From positions 1-32,033 of the forward strand of contig CAZTII010000017.1 in the NCBI GenBank assembly GCA_964613305.1: DNA of 32,033 bases. Reading direction: 5' to 3'. The notes under the pieces were generated by a model. That model was not told the origin of the DNA and made no database searches. It worked only from the letters and a program-made list of their open reading frames with translations. The DNA is from CAZTII01 sp964613305. GTDB lineage: Bacteria > Bacillota_I > Bacilli_A > Erysipelotrichales > Erysipelotrichaceae. Of this stretch, positions 25,437 to 32,033 are shown piece after piece. Position 1 is the first letter of the stretch; every line of letters begins with the position of its first letter. The position numbers were made by a program, and so were the translations under genes.

Positions 25437-26573
25437 TCACACCAAACGTGCATAAAAACACGCTTCATCCTTTTCTAGTATTTGTTTTATTAAGTTTTCT
25501 TTTTCTAACGGTGTCATTTCAATTGTTTCGATAATATTTCCATCTATTTTTTTAATCCAATCGCTACATAGTTGTACTTCTTTAGTGCATACTACATAAC
25601 TACTTTTATCCATTTCCTTATCGATAATCAACTTATTTGTAAACGATAATTCATCTTTACGATGATCAACGATATCCAATAAATCTTGAACCATCGCATT
25701 TGCCGTTGGATATTTTCCTGCACCTTGTCCACTAAAAGCAAGACGACCAATCGTTTTACCTTCAAAGGCAACACAGTTGTTGTTTTCATCAATTGAGGCC
25801 ATTTGTGCAGTTGCTTTAAAGGCAACTGGTTCTACGCTTAAGTATCCTCTTTCGCCATTTCTTGTTGATTGACCAATCAAACGAATAACACGATTGTTTT
25901 CTTTCATATAATCAACAATTACTTTTGTCAAGTTGCGTATACCAAACACCCAAATGTCATCCAATGCTATAATTGACTCATAACTCAATGATGATGAAAT
26001 CATAATTTTACGCATTACATCAAAACCATCGACATCATCACTAGGATTTTTTTCCGCATAACCTAACTGTTGTGCTTGTTGTAATATTTCTTGAAAATCA
26101 CAACCATCTTTAAACATATGGTCTAAAATATAATTTGTTGTTCCATTAATAATTCCTTCAATCTTCGTTATTTCGTCAATTCTCTTGCCCTTTGATAAAC
26201 TAGCAATCCATGGAATTCCTCCTGCTACACTAGCCTCAAATCGAAATTGACAGTTGTTTTCTTTCGCTAATTGAACATATTCTTCTAAATGAGCCGCAAC
26301 AGTCGTTTTATTGGACGTAATAACATGTTTCCCTTTTTTTAATGCACTTGTCAAAAAACGGTATGCAGGATTATCCCCTACAATCATCTCCATCACACAT
26401 TCTACTTCGTCATCATTTAGGATGTCAGTAAAATCTTTTGTAAAGCGATGATCTTTTAACTCTGATTCATCTTTTACCAAAATATGACTAATCGTAATAT
26501 GACTAAACTGCGATTCGATAATATCGACTACACCAGCCCCGACAGTTCCATAACCTAATATCGCTACTTTCAT
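25437..26573 (-). CDS. hom: Homoserine dehydrogenase, short form without ACT domain
   Basis: This 378-residue enzyme reduces aspartate semialdehyde to homoserine. Motifs are AILGYGTVGAGV (NAD-binding, 3-14), HVITSNKTTVA with the catalytic lysine, FEASVAGGIPWI (about 111-122), IEGIINGTTNYIL, LGYAEKNPSDDVDGFD (about 168-183) and GQGAGKYPTANAMVQD (about 281-296). The Bacillus enzyme is about 430 residues with a C-terminal ACT domain. Here a short unrelated-looking tail of about 55 residues ends the protein, so direct threonine feedback through ACT is not expected. GGGAG precedes the ATG. It is first in the minus-strand operon and its promoter overlaps the operators shared with thrC. Confidence 0.94.
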   Translation of the reverse strand: MKVAILGYGTVGAGVVDIIESQFSHITISHILVKDESELKDHRFTKDFTDILNDDEVECVMEMIVGDNPAYRFLTSALKKGKHVITSNKTTVAAHLEEYVQLAKENNCQFRFEASVAGGIPWIASLSKGKRIDEITKIEGIINGTTNYILDHMFKDGCDFQEILQQAQQLGYAEKNPSDDVDGFDVMRKIMISSSLSYESIIALDDIWVFGIRNLTKVIVDYMKENNRVIRLIGQSTRNGERGYLSVEPVAFKATAQMASIDENNNCVAFEGKTIGRLAFSGQGAGKYPTANAMVQDLLDIVDHRKDELSFTNKLIIDKEMDKSSYVVCTKEVQLCSDWIKKIDGNIIETIEMTPLEKENLIKQILEKDEACFYARLV

Positions 26574-26598
26574 AACTTCTCCCTCTGTTTAAATTAAA

Positions 26599-26631
26599 AT
26601 ACACTTGTATTTACACGGGATACATTGTATC
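26599..26631. promoter_or_regulatory. Tandem palindromic operators between hom and thrC
   Basis: ATACA-CT-TGTAT (26599-26610) and GATACA-T-TGTATC (26619-26631) are two copies of the same palindrome with centres 20-21 bp apart, about two helical turns on one DNA face. They cover the -10 of hom and the -35/-10 region of thrC. The ACT-domain repressor encoded by thrR nearby is the obvious candidate ligand. Confidence 0.75.
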
Positions 26632-26638
26632 ATATATA
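26605..26638 (+). promoter_or_regulatory. Promoter region of thrC-thrB-thrR
   Basis: Two overlapping readings exist: TTGTAT (26605) -17- TATCAT (26628-26633), or TTTACA (26610) -17- TATATA (26633-26638). Either gives RNA starting at 26640-26645, before the AAGGAG at 26651. Confidence 0.6.
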
Positions 26639-26652
26639 AATGTCAGTTACAA
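26624..26652 (-). promoter_or_regulatory. Promoter of hom-lysC-asd
   Basis: The minus strand has TTGTAA (26652-26647), 17 bases, then TACAAT (26629-26624) with an extended TGA before it. The -10 lies inside the second operator palindrome. This promoter faces and overlaps the thrC promoter. Confidence 0.7.
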
Positions 26653-26663
26653 GGAGAAAAACG

Positions 26664-28160
26664 ATGAAATATACATATGCAAGTTCAAGAAACAACAAAG
26701 AAACTACAACTTTTTCAAAAGCTGTCCTGAATGGTCTTAGTGATGATGGTGGATTATACGTCCCTTTAGAGTTAAATTCAATCCAATTACCATGGCACAA
26801 TTTCATCAATTATTCATACCAAGAAATTGCGGTGGAAGTATTAAAAGTGTTTGCCAGTGACTTTACTGAAGAAGAAATTAAAAGTTGTGTTGATAAAGCT
26901 TACAGCAATACTTTTATAACATCTGAAGTAATTGATTGCATCGAAGTAAACAATCAAACCATTGTAAAATTGTATGAAGGACCTACATGTGCATTTAAAG
27001 ATGTTGCCTTACAGCTTTTACCACAATTATTACAAGTATCGATGAAAAAAAATAACTTCAAAGGTAATATATTAATTTTAACTGCTACCTCAGGTGATAC
27101 GGGAAAAGCCGCATTAGAAGGTTTTAAAGATGTAGAGAACATTAGTATTGATGTTTTATATCCAAAAGGATTAGTGTCACAAATTCAAGAACATCAAATG
27201 GTATCTACTACTGGTAATAATACAAATGTTATCGGCGTTACTGGAAATTTTGATGATTGCCAACAAATTGTTAAAGAAATATTTAATGACACCGCATTAA
27301 ATGATGAATTTAAAAATCATGGAATCACCCTTTCTAGTGCAAATAGCATTAACATCGGTCGCTTATGTCCACAAGTTGTTTATTATTTTGCAAGTTATAT
27401 GACACTTGTAAAAAATGGTACAATTCAAATGAACGATGAAGTTAACTTTGCTGTACCTACAGGTAACTTTGGTAATATATTAGCTGGTTATTATGCGAAA
27501 TGTTTAGGATTGCCTATTGGTAAATTAATCTGTGCATCCAATGAAAATAACGTTTTAACCGATTTTATTAATACCGGTGTTTATAACAAAAATCGTCCAT
27601 TAAAACCAACAATTTCTCCTTCCATGGATATTTTAGTAAGTAGTAATGTAGAACGTTTGTTGTTTGAATTGTTGAATCAAGATAGTAATCAAGTACAACA
27701 ATGCATGGATGATTTAAAAAATAAACAACAATATACCCTTAATGAAAAAGCACTTCACCAATTAAATGATTGTTTCTATGCCGATTATTGTGATAATGAA
27801 CAAACAAAAAGTACGATTAACGATGTTTATACAACTAGTGGTTACGTATGTGATCCACATACCGCCGTCGCTATTGAAGTTGCGAATCGCTATCAACAAC
27901 AAACAAATGATTCTCGTCCTCTTTGTGTTTTAAGCACTGCTTCATGTTATAAATTCGCTAATGATGTACTTCAAGCAATAAATAATAAAAGCATCAACAA
28001 CGAATTTGAAGCGATGGAAACTCTATCAACACTATCATCTGAACCAATTCCTACTAGCTTAGCTACATTAAAGCAATTAGCAATTCTTCATACAAAAGAA
28101 ACATCGGTTAAAGATGCTATTCAGTTTATTAAAGAGGATGCTCTATGTGGCAAGTATTAG
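26664..28160 (+). CDS. thrC: Threonine synthase
   Basis: This 498-residue PLP enzyme converts phosphohomoserine to threonine. It is of the long class: N-terminal YASSRNNKETTTFSKAVLNG and LSDDGGLYVP, then EGPTCAFKDVALQLLPQLL (about 106-124) with the PLP lysine, TATSGDTGKAALEGF (about 143-157) and VPTGNFGNILAGYYAKCLG (about 265-283). AAGGAG precedes ATG 26664 by seven bases; the in-frame ATG at 26640 lies at the RNA start and is rejected. The stop overlaps thrB. It is first in the plus-strand threonine operon. Confidence 0.95.
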   Translation: MKYTYASSRNNKETTTFSKAVLNGLSDDGGLYVPLELNSIQLPWHNFINYSYQEIAVEVLKVFASDFTEEEIKSCVDKAYSNTFITSEVIDCIEVNNQTIVKLYEGPTCAFKDVALQLLPQLLQVSMKKNNFKGNILILTATSGDTGKAALEGFKDVENISIDVLYPKGLVSQIQEHQMVSTTGNNTNVIGVTGNFDDCQQIVKEIFNDTALNDEFKNHGITLSSANSINIGRLCPQVVYYFASYMTLVKNGTIQMNDEVNFAVPTGNFGNILAGYYAKCLGLPIGKLICASNENNVLTDFINTGVYNKNRPLKPTISPSMDILVSSNVERLLFELLNQDSNQVQQCMDDLKNKQQYTLNEKALHQLNDCFYADYCDNEQTKSTINDVYTTSGYVCDPHTAVAIEVANRYQQQTNDSRPLCVLSTASCYKFANDVLQAINNKSINNEFEAMETLSTLSSEPIPTSLATLKQLAILHTKETSVKDAIQFIKEDALCGKY

Positions 28161-29017
28161 TACCAGCAACTTCTGCCAATCTTGGCCCTGGTTTTGATAC
28201 TTTAGGTTGTGCTTTAGAGTTATACAATATTTTCACCTTTAAAAAAAGTGATGAACTTCGTTTTATTGGTTTTGATGAAAAATACGCTAATGAAAACAAT
28301 TTAGTTTATACAAGCTATGCTTATGTTTTTAATTATTTAAAAAAAGAAATCATCAATGTTTCTATTGAAGTTTCTAGTAATATTCCAGAAACACGTGGTT
28401 TAGGTTCAAGTTCCAGTTGTGTCGTAGCCGGTATTGTCGCAGCGAATCAACTGTTAAATAACCCCTTAACAACCTTACAATGTTTAAAACTAGCGACAGA
28501 AATCGAAGGACATCCAGACAATGTTACTCCATGTTTATTAGGTGGTTTATGTTTAAGTGATGAAAACGATGTCATCCATTATCCTGTAGCCAACAACATT
28601 CATTTTCTACTATTAGTTCCTTCATTTACCTTAAGCACTGCCATGTCACGAAGTGTCTTACCTACTTCCTATAGTCGCAGTGATTGTCTTGTTAACATTA
28701 ATCATATTTTATGGTTATTGGAAGGAATGAAAACAGGAAATGCTGCATTGATACGCAAAGGAATTGTCGATACACTACACGTTCCATATCGTAAAGGGCT
28801 CATTGAAGACTATGACGCTATTGAACAAGTGCTCTTAAACAATGGTTGTTGTGGTGTTACTATTTCTGGAGCAGGTCCAACATTACTCGCTATTTTTACT
28901 GAACCTTATTCCATCGAAACTATTAAAGAACAATTAAAACACTTTAAAAACAATTGGCAAGCAATCGATTTAAAACTACAAAATGAAGGGTGTATTATTA
29001 AAGAAATCCATGAATAA
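28145..29017 (+). CDS. thrB: Homoserine kinase
   Basis: This 290-residue GHMP-family kinase phosphorylates homoserine. The N-terminal VPATSANLGPGFDTLGCALE is diagnostic. The ATP loop is IPETRGLGSSSSCVVAGIVA (about 80-99), followed by EIEGHPDNVTPCLLGGL (about 119-135) and the C-terminal GVTISGAGPTLLAIF (about 237-251). The start overlaps the end of thrC by 16 bases with GAGG upstream inside thrC, and the end overlaps thrR by eight bases. It completes the five-step aspartate-to-threonine route present in the window. Confidence 0.96.
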   Translation: MWQVLVPATSANLGPGFDTLGCALELYNIFTFKKSDELRFIGFDEKYANENNLVYTSYAYVFNYLKKEIINVSIEVSSNIPETRGLGSSSSCVVAGIVAANQLLNNPLTTLQCLKLATEIEGHPDNVTPCLLGGLCLSDENDVIHYPVANNIHFLLLVPSFTLSTAMSRSVLPTSYSRSDCLVNINHILWLLEGMKTGNAALIRKGIVDTLHVPYRKGLIEDYDAIEQVLLNNGCCGVTISGAGPTLLAIFTEPYSIETIKEQLKHFKNNWQAIDLKLQNEGCIIKEIHE

Positions 29018-29444
29018 ATATCTGATTGTTAATACCGAAGTATTACCTGAATACTTCGAAAAGATTATTGAAGCTAGAAAATTAATCGATGAACATCGCG
29101 TAAGCGGTATTAGCGAAGCATGCCAATTAGTAGGAATTTCTCGAAGTACGTATTATAAATATAAAGACCATGTTTTTATGGTTAGAAACAATAACATCGA
29201 AAGAAAAGCCGAATTACATTGTTTATTAAATCATAAACAAGGGGTTCTTTCAGAAGTACTACAAGTATTAAGCAGTCAACATTGTAATCTATTGACGATT
29301 TATCAATCACTTCCATTAAATGATGTTGCCTCTTGTTCAATGCAAGTGGATATTTCTAATATGGATAGTACGATTGATGCAGTCATTGAGCAATTAAACA
29401 ATGTTGAAGATGTTGTTAAAGTAAAATTAATTGCTCTAGAATAA
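29010..29444 (+). CDS. thrR: ThrR-type regulator (UPF0735 ACT domain protein)
   Basis: This 144-residue protein has an N-terminal helix-turn-helix (about 21-50: SGISEACQLVGISRSTYYKYKD with the typical SRSxYYKY turn) and a C-terminal ACT domain (about 64-140: HKQGVLSEVLQVLSSQHCNLLTI). This matches UPF0735 proteins formerly called PheB. From the literature as I recall it, the B. subtilis member was renamed ThrR, a repressor of hom-thrCB and thrD. ATG 29010 gives the family N-terminus; the ATG at 28983 lies inside thrB and is less likely. Its ribosome site is weak, so it is coupled to thrB. It would bind the paired palindromes at 26599-26631, possibly with threonine as effector (inference). Confidence 0.9.
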   Translation: MNKYLIVNTEVLPEYFEKIIEARKLIDEHRVSGISEACQLVGISRSTYYKYKDHVFMVRNNNIERKAELHCLLNHKQGVLSEVLQVLSSQHCNLLTIYQSLPLNDVASCSMQVDISNMDSTIDAVIEQLNNVEDVVKVKLIALE

Positions 29445-29451
29445 TGATAGT

Positions 29452-30864
29452 ATGATAGTTAATAAAGAAGAAATGTTGTTGTTGGAAAAAAACACAACGC
29501 TTACTACCGATGAATTAATTAGTGCCGTAGGAGAAGCTATCGCAAAAGAAATTTTGTATCGTCACCCTAATCATCACAAAGGACTTATTCTTTGTGGCAG
29601 TGGTAACAATGGTGCTGATGGATATAGTTGTGCTCTTTCATTGTGTCAAAAACACCACATCACTTTATTCAATATCAATGATCATCACCCAAGCAAATGG
29701 CGCGATAAATGTCATGATTTACCTTCTATCAGTGAAGTAATCGAACTAGTTGACTTTGATTATATTGTAGATGCAATATTCAGCATTTCCTTTCACTTAC
29801 CTTTATCAAATCAATTAAAACGATTATTTCAACAAATAAATAAAGCAACTTGCCCTATTTACAGCATTGATATTAATAGTGGATTAACAATCAATGGAGA
29901 TTTTGATGACTATTTCATTCAATCCACTCACACTTTTTGTGTGATGGCTTATAAACCATTTACCCAATTTAAAAAATTACATCATGCTTATAAGGATTGT
30001 AGCTGTGTTTTAACAAACATCGTAACACCGATTAAAACATCGTTTTTTACGATGGATTCTAGCCATTTTAGAACGCATTATCCCAAAAAAAGTGAACTTG
30101 CCTATAAAGGGGAAAACGATAAAGCGTGCTTAATCAGTGGAAGCAAATACATGATTGGTGCCACTATTTTAAATCATATAGGATGTAAAAGTGGTGGTTG
30201 TAGTATGGTAATTGGTTGTGTTGATGATGTTGTTTATCCATTAGTAGCTCCTTCTCTTATCACTTCCATTTTTAAGCCATTATCACCATCCATTACAACA
30301 CAACCATGGTTTTCATCATGCAATGTCGTTTGTTTTGGTAGCGGTTGTGATAACATCGAAAACAAAGAGAAACTTTTAGAAAATTTGATGAATGATACAT
30401 CAGTTCCATTAGTGTTGGATGCGACAGCATTACGAATGGTAACTCTACCGTCACATCGCTTAGCACCTACCATTCTTACCCCACACATGGGTGAATTCAA
30501 TCATTTAATAAACAACAAAAAAATTACTTCCTTATTAGAAACCGCTCAACAGTTCGCTAAAGAAAACAATGTGATTCTCGTTTTAAAAGGAGCTCATACC
30601 ATTGTAGCTTCACCAAATGGCCAATGTTACATCAATCAGAGTGGAAATCAAGCACTAGCCCAAGCAGGAAGTGGCGATTTTTTAAGTGGTCTAATAAGTG
30701 CTTTATTATTGAAAGTAAGCGATTCATTTATCGCTACAAGTATGGCAGTTTGGCTAAGTGGCTATAGCAGTGATGAAGCCATTAAAAAACATAGTCAATC
30801 AAGTTTTGATTTAAAATTCTTATCAGAAGAAATTGATATTTTTCTTCATTCCATTGGAAAATAA
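29452..30864 (+). CDS. nnr: Bifunctional NAD(P)HX epimerase/dehydratase
   Basis: This 470-residue metabolite-repair enzyme restores hydrated NADH/NADPH. Residues 1 to about 200 are the epimerase (YjeF_N): CGSGNNGADGYSCAL (about 48-62, usual GNNGGDG) and IDINSGL (about 139-145, usual DxPSG). Residues from about 215 on are the ADP-dependent dehydratase: KGENDKACLISGSKYMIGA, ILTPHMGEFNHL (about 343-354) and NQSGNQALAQAGSGDFLSGL (about 400-419, usual NPGMATGGSGD). Several canonical positions are replaced, but the catalytic GSGD and the adenylate-binding pattern remain. The ribosome site is poor. The gene follows thrR after seven bases and may be read from the thrC promoter. Confidence 0.88.
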   Translation: MIVNKEEMLLLEKNTTLTTDELISAVGEAIAKEILYRHPNHHKGLILCGSGNNGADGYSCALSLCQKHHITLFNINDHHPSKWRDKCHDLPSISEVIELVDFDYIVDAIFSISFHLPLSNQLKRLFQQINKATCPIYSIDINSGLTINGDFDDYFIQSTHTFCVMAYKPFTQFKKLHHAYKDCSCVLTNIVTPIKTSFFTMDSSHFRTHYPKKSELAYKGENDKACLISGSKYMIGATILNHIGCKSGGCSMVIGCVDDVVYPLVAPSLITSIFKPLSPSITTQPWFSSCNVVCFGSGCDNIENKEKLLENLMNDTSVPLVLDATALRMVTLPSHRLAPTILTPHMGEFNHLINNKKITSLLETAQQFAKENNVILVLKGAHTIVASPNGQCYINQSGNQALAQAGSGDFLSGLISALLLKVSDSFIATSMAVWLSGYSSDEAIKKHSQSSFDLKFLSEEIDIFLHSIGK

Positions 30865-30884
30865 GACTAAATCTTGAAAATCGC

Positions 30885-30912
30885 TTGACTTTAAACAAAT
30901 AAACTCTAGAAT
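30885..30912 (+). promoter_or_regulatory. Promoter of tRNA-Ser
   Basis: TTGACT (30885-30890), 16 bases, TAGAAT (30907-30912). RNA would start about 30919, five bases before the mature tRNA end. Confidence 0.7.
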
Positions 30913-30923
30913 AAATAATGCAT

Positions 30924-31011
30924 GAAGAGCTGGCCGAGCGGTTGAAGGCACCATCTTGGAAAGGTGGCGTAGTGAAAGCTACCATCGGTTCGAATCCGAT
31001 GCTCTTCGCCA
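30924..31011 (+). tRNA. tRNA-Ser (anticodon GGA)
   Basis: This 88-base gene includes an encoded CCA. The acceptor stem GAAGAGC/GCTCTTC is perfect with discriminator G. The anticodon stem CCATC/GGTGG holds loop TTGGAAA with anticodon GGA, reading UCC and UCU. The long variable arm GTAG-TGAAAG-CTAC and the T arm ATCGG-TTCGAAT-CCGAT confirm a class II serine tRNA. It lies 59 bases after nnr and 31 bases before the CPBP gene. Confidence 0.97.
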
Positions 31012-31042
31012 TTATTCGACAATAAAAAGTAGGAGGAAACAT

Positions 31043-31969
31043 ATGGAACAGATTCAGCCAACTTTTATCACTAAAAAAGAAACATCAACACAATTAAATT
31101 TCTTAGGTCTATCATTAGTTATCTTTATTATTTCGCAAATGGTTTTAGACTATATACGATTAATGCCGATTGATACCTACACAATATATTTTAATCGTTT
31201 TGACTTTACAACAATTATGATGATGATTTTAGCAGCTGCAACGCTGATTTTTTCTTTTGTACCCTTTTCATTAAATTCAATATTATTAAAATTAAACGTA
31301 TCCACTTTATTCACAACAAACAAAGGCGAAAAAAATCTTTTTATCAAAGCCTTAATATTTTGTATTGGTTTTCAATTAATCGCAACATTCATCGCCAGCA
31401 ATTTTTTATTTTTCAGCAAAATAGAATCCATTAAATACCCATTTCTAGGCAATTTTTCTAATACTGCCCTCATCTTTCAAAATCTAATTTATTACTTTGT
31501 CATCGTTGTAATACGCTCTGTATGTGAAGAATTTATATTTAGAGGTGTTCTATTAAAATCACTGGCAAATTATGGTAATACCTTTGCCATTGTCGCTTCA
31601 TCATTATTATTCGCCTTCTCTCAACCAACACTAGTACAAGCAATCCCAGCATTCTTTATCGGGATAGTTCTTGCGACAACTACTTTCTTAGGTCAATCAC
31701 TCTTTACCACCATCAATGTTCACATTGGTGTATCAACATTTTTCTTTATTATAGAGATCATTCCTAAAAAATATTTCTTTTTGATTTCTATTCTTATTAT
31801 TATCGCTTATATTTTATTCTTCAGAGTTGCGATAGATTTCAGAAAAAAACCATTACAAATGAAAATAGGATCTCAAGATAAACTTGGTTGGCAACAACTA
31901 TTTCAATCACCAACAATGCTTGTTTATACGTTCTTGTTTTTATATAGAATGGTGCACACAATATTTTAA
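31043..31969 (+). CDS. CPBP family intramembrane metalloprotease-like protein
   Basis: This 308-residue polytopic membrane protein has about eight hydrophobic helices. The CPBP (Abi/CAAX-protease-like) signature is SVCEEFIFRGVLLKSL near residue 160, giving the EExxxR motif. A second conserved segment, SSLLFAFSQP near residue 190, has phenylalanine/serine where active members usually have a histidine, and the later NVHIGVSTFF (about 225-234) does carry a histidine. Activity is therefore uncertain. AGGAGG lies six bases before ATG 31043; the in-frame ATG inside the tRNA gene is an artefact. No terminator or promoter separates it from tRNA-Ser, so it is probably expressed as a 3' extension of the tRNA transcript. 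Confidence 0.82.
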   Translation: MEQIQPTFITKKETSTQLNFLGLSLVIFIISQMVLDYIRLMPIDTYTIYFNRFDFTTIMMMILAAATLIFSFVPFSLNSILLKLNVSTLFTTNKGEKNLFIKALIFCIGFQLIATFIASNFLFFSKIESIKYPFLGNFSNTALIFQNLIYYFVIVVIRSVCEEFIFRGVLLKSLANYGNTFAIVASSLLFAFSQPTLVQAIPAFFIGIVLATTTFLGQSLFTTINVHIGVSTFFFIIEIIPKKYFFLISILIIIAYILFFRVAIDFRKKPLQMKIGSQDKLGWQQLFQSPTMLVYTFLFLYRMVHTIF

Positions 31970-31974
31970 TGTAA

Positions 31975-32033
31975 TTGTATCTCGATTGAACCTGCTATAA
32001 TATATACGTGGGAGGCGTGGAACTTTGAGGGCC
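31975..32033 (+). promoter_or_regulatory. Promoter and truncated start of the next gene or RNA
   Basis: TTGTAT (31975-31980) lies 15 bases from an extended -10 TGC-TATAAT (31993-32001). Downstream GGGAGG (32010-32015) is followed nine bases later by TTG-AGG-GCC, so either a TTG-start protein or a structured RNA begins here. The window ends before this can be decided. Confidence 0.6.

Noticed and set aside
30924..31011. tRNA-Ser as an integration site for a mobile element
   Set aside because: No integrase, no repeated tRNA 3' end and no phage-like genes are seen in the window.
1..32033. Mycoplasma-type genetic code (UGA = Trp)
   Set aside because: Several genes end in UGA at family-expected lengths (for example aroEK and the ATGA overlaps), and Trp is encoded by TGG.
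1..32033. CRISPR arrays, insertion sequences or an origin of replication
   Set aside because: No regularly spaced repeats, transposase ORFs or clusters of DnaA boxes were seen on reading.

Overview
This window looks like a chromosome segment of a low-G+C Bacillota (Firmicutes), probably the Bacilli/Erysipelotrichia side of the phylum. The evidence is strong A+T bias, GGAGG-type ribosome binding sites, an rny-ymdB pair, a monofunctional YclM/ThrD-like aspartate kinase and a ThrR (UPF0735) regulator. UGA is used as an ordinary stop, often in ATGA overlaps, so this is not a mycoplasma-type genetic code. I see no prophage, insertion sequence or CRISPR array. Placement below phylum is a guess.

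Layout. (1) 110-2445, minus: rny and ymdB, one transcript. (2) 2820-7697, plus: a free-standing gene with its own near-consensus promoter and terminator, encoding a 1625-residue, almost proline-free coiled-coil protein. (3) 7737-10217: a stand-alone RelA/SpoT-type HD hydrolase, uridine phosphorylase and an aldose-1-epimerase-like protein, each with its own signals. (4) 20327 down to 10268, minus: a tightly overlapping run aroB-aroC-aroEK(fusion)-aroF-aroA-tyrA-aroQ, then a Gfo/Idh/MocA oxidoreductase, then (from an internal promoter) a MATE transporter, a NusG-domain-II membrane protein and a Gx-family membrane protein. All seven steps from erythrose-4-phosphate plus PEP to chorismate are present. 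(5) 20344-20545, minus: the control region of that operon. It has a sigma-A promoter, a 16-residue leader peptide MSLIVRNEYYFSFSFR, and a set of mutually exclusive hairpins ending in an intrinsic terminator just before aroB. This is a transcription attenuator that appears to sense Tyr/Phe supply. (6) 20566-21983, minus: pheA with a thioredoxin-like lipoprotein. (7) 22069-23007: an unknown small membrane protein and a Lys/Ala-rich protein, convergent. (8) 23112-29444: threonine biosynthesis as two divergent operons, hom-lysC-asd (minus) and thrC-thrB-thrR (plus). Their face-to-face promoters share two ATACA-N(1-2)-TGTAT palindromes about two helical turns apart, the likely operators for the ThrR repressor encoded by the third gene. 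(9) 29452-31969: bifunctional NAD(P)HX repair enzyme, tRNA-Ser(GGA) and a CPBP-family membrane protein read through from the tRNA promoter. A further promoter fires out of the right edge.

Together the window carries complete chorismate and aspartate-to-threonine pathways, each with a different feedback device: ribosome-mediated attenuation for the aromatic operon and an ACT-domain repressor for the threonine operons. Chorismate mutase and an aromatic aminotransferase are not in the window. The strongest candidates for something new are the aromatic leader-peptide attenuator with its five-segment RNA switch and the giant coiled-coil protein.
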